Below are positions 4,362 to 5,427 of a stretch of 5,427 nucleotides of DNA, in pieces. Source of the stretch: Alistipes_A hominis (GTDB lineage Bacteria > Bacteroidota > Bacteroidia > Bacteroidales > Rikenellaceae); contig NZ_JACOOK010000010.1 in NCBI RefSeq assembly GCF_014288115.1, forward strand, positions 1 through 5,427, in the 5' to 3' direction. The position numbers and the translations under genes were made by a program. How positions within the stretch are numbered: position 1 is the stretch's first letter; each line of letters starts with the position of its first letter. Under the pieces are notes generated by a model. The model was not told where the DNA came from. It saw only the letters and a program-made list of their open reading frames with translations, and did not search any database.

Positions 4362-5126
4362 ATGGAAAAGACAATTTTGATAACCGTTTTTTCAATCCTT
4401 CTGGGAACCGTCGCTTTTTCGCAAAGTACTCGGTTCCTGAAAAGAGTCGAAAACAATTACAGCAGCGATCTCGTCCGCTTGAACGGAAAGCCGGACGGGT
4501 ATTTCAATCTCGACAGCAAAACAGAAGTCGAGAAACTCTTTTTCGGAGACATTAACGCCGGAATCGAATTTTATGTCTCCCCCTCGACTGAAGCGAACTA
4601 CGGTTTTCGCATCCTAAAAAAGCCATCAGACGGATCGTATACCCTTGAAGTAAAACGAATTTCCAACTGGAAGGAAGTAGAAACCGAACTTCGGGAAGAA
4701 TTTCCATGGCAACGCGCTTCCGCCAATCGCTACATATCCGAAGATTCCAGCGTACGATTGGCGCAGCACAACCAAGCAATGCTTGCCGAACGCGAGAAAG
4801 AGCGGCCCAAACGTTACCAGGTCGAAACCGAATCCATCCCGGTAACCGATTCATTTGCCGAAAAGCTACACGAAAGATTCGTCTCCTCGATCGATCATTT
4901 CAAGGGAACGGGACGGCCCGGGAAAGTGCTCGACGGCGAAGAAACGACATTCCGGTGTGTCGTCGGCGACGACGTATGGACGCTGACCGTCAGCAAGACC
5001 GAAGGAAACATCCTCGAACTGTCCGATCTGTGCAAACGAATCATCGAAGACGCGGAAGCGGGCCGATTCGACGAATCGAAGTATATCGGACGGCTGGAAG
5101 ACTACGGGCAGGAGGACTGCAACTAA
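4362..5126 (+). CDS. Uncharacterised secreted protein
   Basis: 254 residues from ATG 4362. A Sec signal peptide is clear: MEK, hydrophobic ILITVFSILLGTVAFS, and a probable signal peptidase I site after residue 20 (AFS-QS); no lipobox. The mature part has two similar-looking halves, each with beta strands followed by a helix: IEFYVSPSTEANYGFRI (68-84) leading to YTLEVKRISNWKEVETEL (93-110), and FAEKLHERFVSSIDHF (165-180) with LDGEETTFRCVVGDDVWTLT (190-209) followed by LELSDLCKRIIEDA (218-231). C199 and C223 might form a disulfide. I know similar uncharacterised exported proteins from Bacteroidales, usually annotated only as hypothetical, and can name no function. It has its own promoter (4265-4295) and a terminator (5170-5187), so it is probably monocistronic. 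The location is the periplasm or outside the cell. Confidence 0.8.
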   Translation: MEKTILITVFSILLGTVAFSQSTRFLKRVENNYSSDLVRLNGKPDGYFNLDSKTEVEKLFFGDINAGIEFYVSPSTEANYGFRILKKPSDGSYTLEVKRISNWKEVETELREEFPWQRASANRYISEDSSVRLAQHNQAMLAEREKERPKRYQVETESIPVTDSFAEKLHERFVSSIDHFKGTGRPGKVLDGEETTFRCVVGDDVWTLTVSKTEGNILELSDLCKRIIEDAEAGRFDESKYIGRLEDYGQEDCN

Positions 5127-5169
5127 GACAATCTAAGAAGCTGCCAGGATCGCAGGCATATTGCAAAAG

Positions 5170-5187
5170 ACGGAGCCCCCGTTTTTT
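5170..5187 (+). terminator. Intrinsic terminator of the secreted-protein gene
   Basis: A short GC stem, ACGG (5170-5173) with CCGT (5179-5182), is followed by a run of six T (5182-5187); an upstream A-run (5165-5168) can extend the pairing. It lies 43 bp past the stop. A palindrome, TTCATT/AATGAA, follows near 5187-5199. Confidence 0.5.
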
Positions 5188-5241
5188 CATTTAATGAAAT
5201 AGCTAAGATTTCAATTTCAAGCCATAAAAAACAAGACGGCA

Positions 5242-5271
5242 TTGTTTTACGTTAAAGTTTTTTTATATTTG
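5242..5271 (+). promoter_or_regulatory. Bacteroidota promoter for the lipoprotein gene
   Basis: TTG (5242-5244) and TATATTTG (5264-5271) are separated by exactly 19 bp, matching the Bacteroidota -33/-7 pattern with a perfect -7. The start would be near 5278, leaving a leader of about 58 nt before ATG 5336. This is the best promoter in the window. Confidence 0.7.
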
Positions 5272-5335
5272 AAATTATTCGATCATAACGATTGCGATTT
5301 CGTATTTCATTAACTATTTCCTAAAACTTATCGTT

Positions 5336-5427
5336 ATGAAAAAACATTTACTCGTAAAGACGGCATTGTCCGGTTTGTTCGCTACTCTTTGCACTGTCGG
5401 CATCGTTTCATTTCCAGGGTGTCAAAA
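5336..5427 (+). CDS. N-terminal part of a lipoprotein (partial)
   Basis: From ATG 5336 the frame is open to the window end (30 full codons). The start MKKHLLVKTALSGLFATLC, continuing TVGIVSFPGCQ, has a basic n-region, a hydrophobic core and a lipobox-like SFPGC, with the acylated cysteine at residue 29 (5420-5422). It is therefore a signal peptidase II substrate that becomes membrane-anchored; the mature domain lies outside the window, so no function can be given. It has its own consensus promoter and is probably transcribed separately from the secreted-protein gene upstream. Confidence 0.7.
   Translation, partial: MKKHLLVKTALSGLFATLCTVGIVSFPGCQ

Noticed and set aside
5233..5369. 13-bp direct repeat AAGACGGCATTGT, in the lipoprotein promoter and again in its signal peptide region
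   Set aside because: Two short copies, one coding and one over the -33 element, with no further structure; most likely chance.

Overview
The window looks like chromosomal DNA from a Bacteroidales gut bacterium. The GC-rich coding style and the protein families would fit an Alistipes-like (Rikenellaceae) genome, but the genus is inference. The evidence is Bacteroidota -7 promoter elements (TAnnTTTG) on both strands, the absence of Shine-Dalgarno sequences, a nucleotidyltransferase-HEPN fusion of a type common in Bacteroidales, and secreted and lipoprotein genes typical of the phylum.

Layout. Positions 1-94 (minus) hold the first 31 codons of a small, probably DNA-binding protein. Positions 165-480 (minus) hold a structured non-coding RNA that I do not recognise. 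Positions 560-1453 (plus) encode a nucleotidyltransferase-HEPN protein. Positions 1557-1806 (minus) hold a second, diverged copy of the same RNA. Positions 1947-2186 (plus) encode an XRE-type helix-turn-helix regulator, followed by the C-terminal remnant of a second XRE gene (2205-2324). Positions 2381-2497 (minus) hold a truncated third RNA copy. Positions 2580-4040 (plus) encode a GadC-like amino acid antiporter. After a hairpin-rich spacer, 4362-5126 (plus) encodes an uncharacterised secreted protein, and 5336 to the end (plus) is the start of a lipoprotein gene.

The main result is the RNA family. The three copies share a 3' module: a terminal stem followed by a U-run, whose long loop pairs with upstream sequence in three helices (10, 7 and 9 bp in copy 1), forming a large pseudoknot. 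Copies 1 and 2 keep these helices through compensatory changes. Every non-Watson-Crick pair I counted is A/C on the plus strand, so it becomes a U-G wobble only in a minus-strand transcript. A Bacteroidota -7 element (TATCTTTG) lies at the minus-strand 5' end of each full copy. The RNA units alternate with genes: each full copy is divergent from the gene to its right (NT-HEPN; XRE). The 3' modules of copies 1 and 3 bracket an AT-richer block of about 2.2 kb that ends just before a GC-rich housekeeping-like transporter gene.

I infer a mobile or defence-like cassette array in which a repeated structured RNA accompanies toxin-like and regulator genes. Neither function nor mobility is shown by the sequence alone. 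The right part (2580-5427) looks like ordinary chromosome: an antiporter gene, then two exported-protein genes with separate Bacteroidota promoters.
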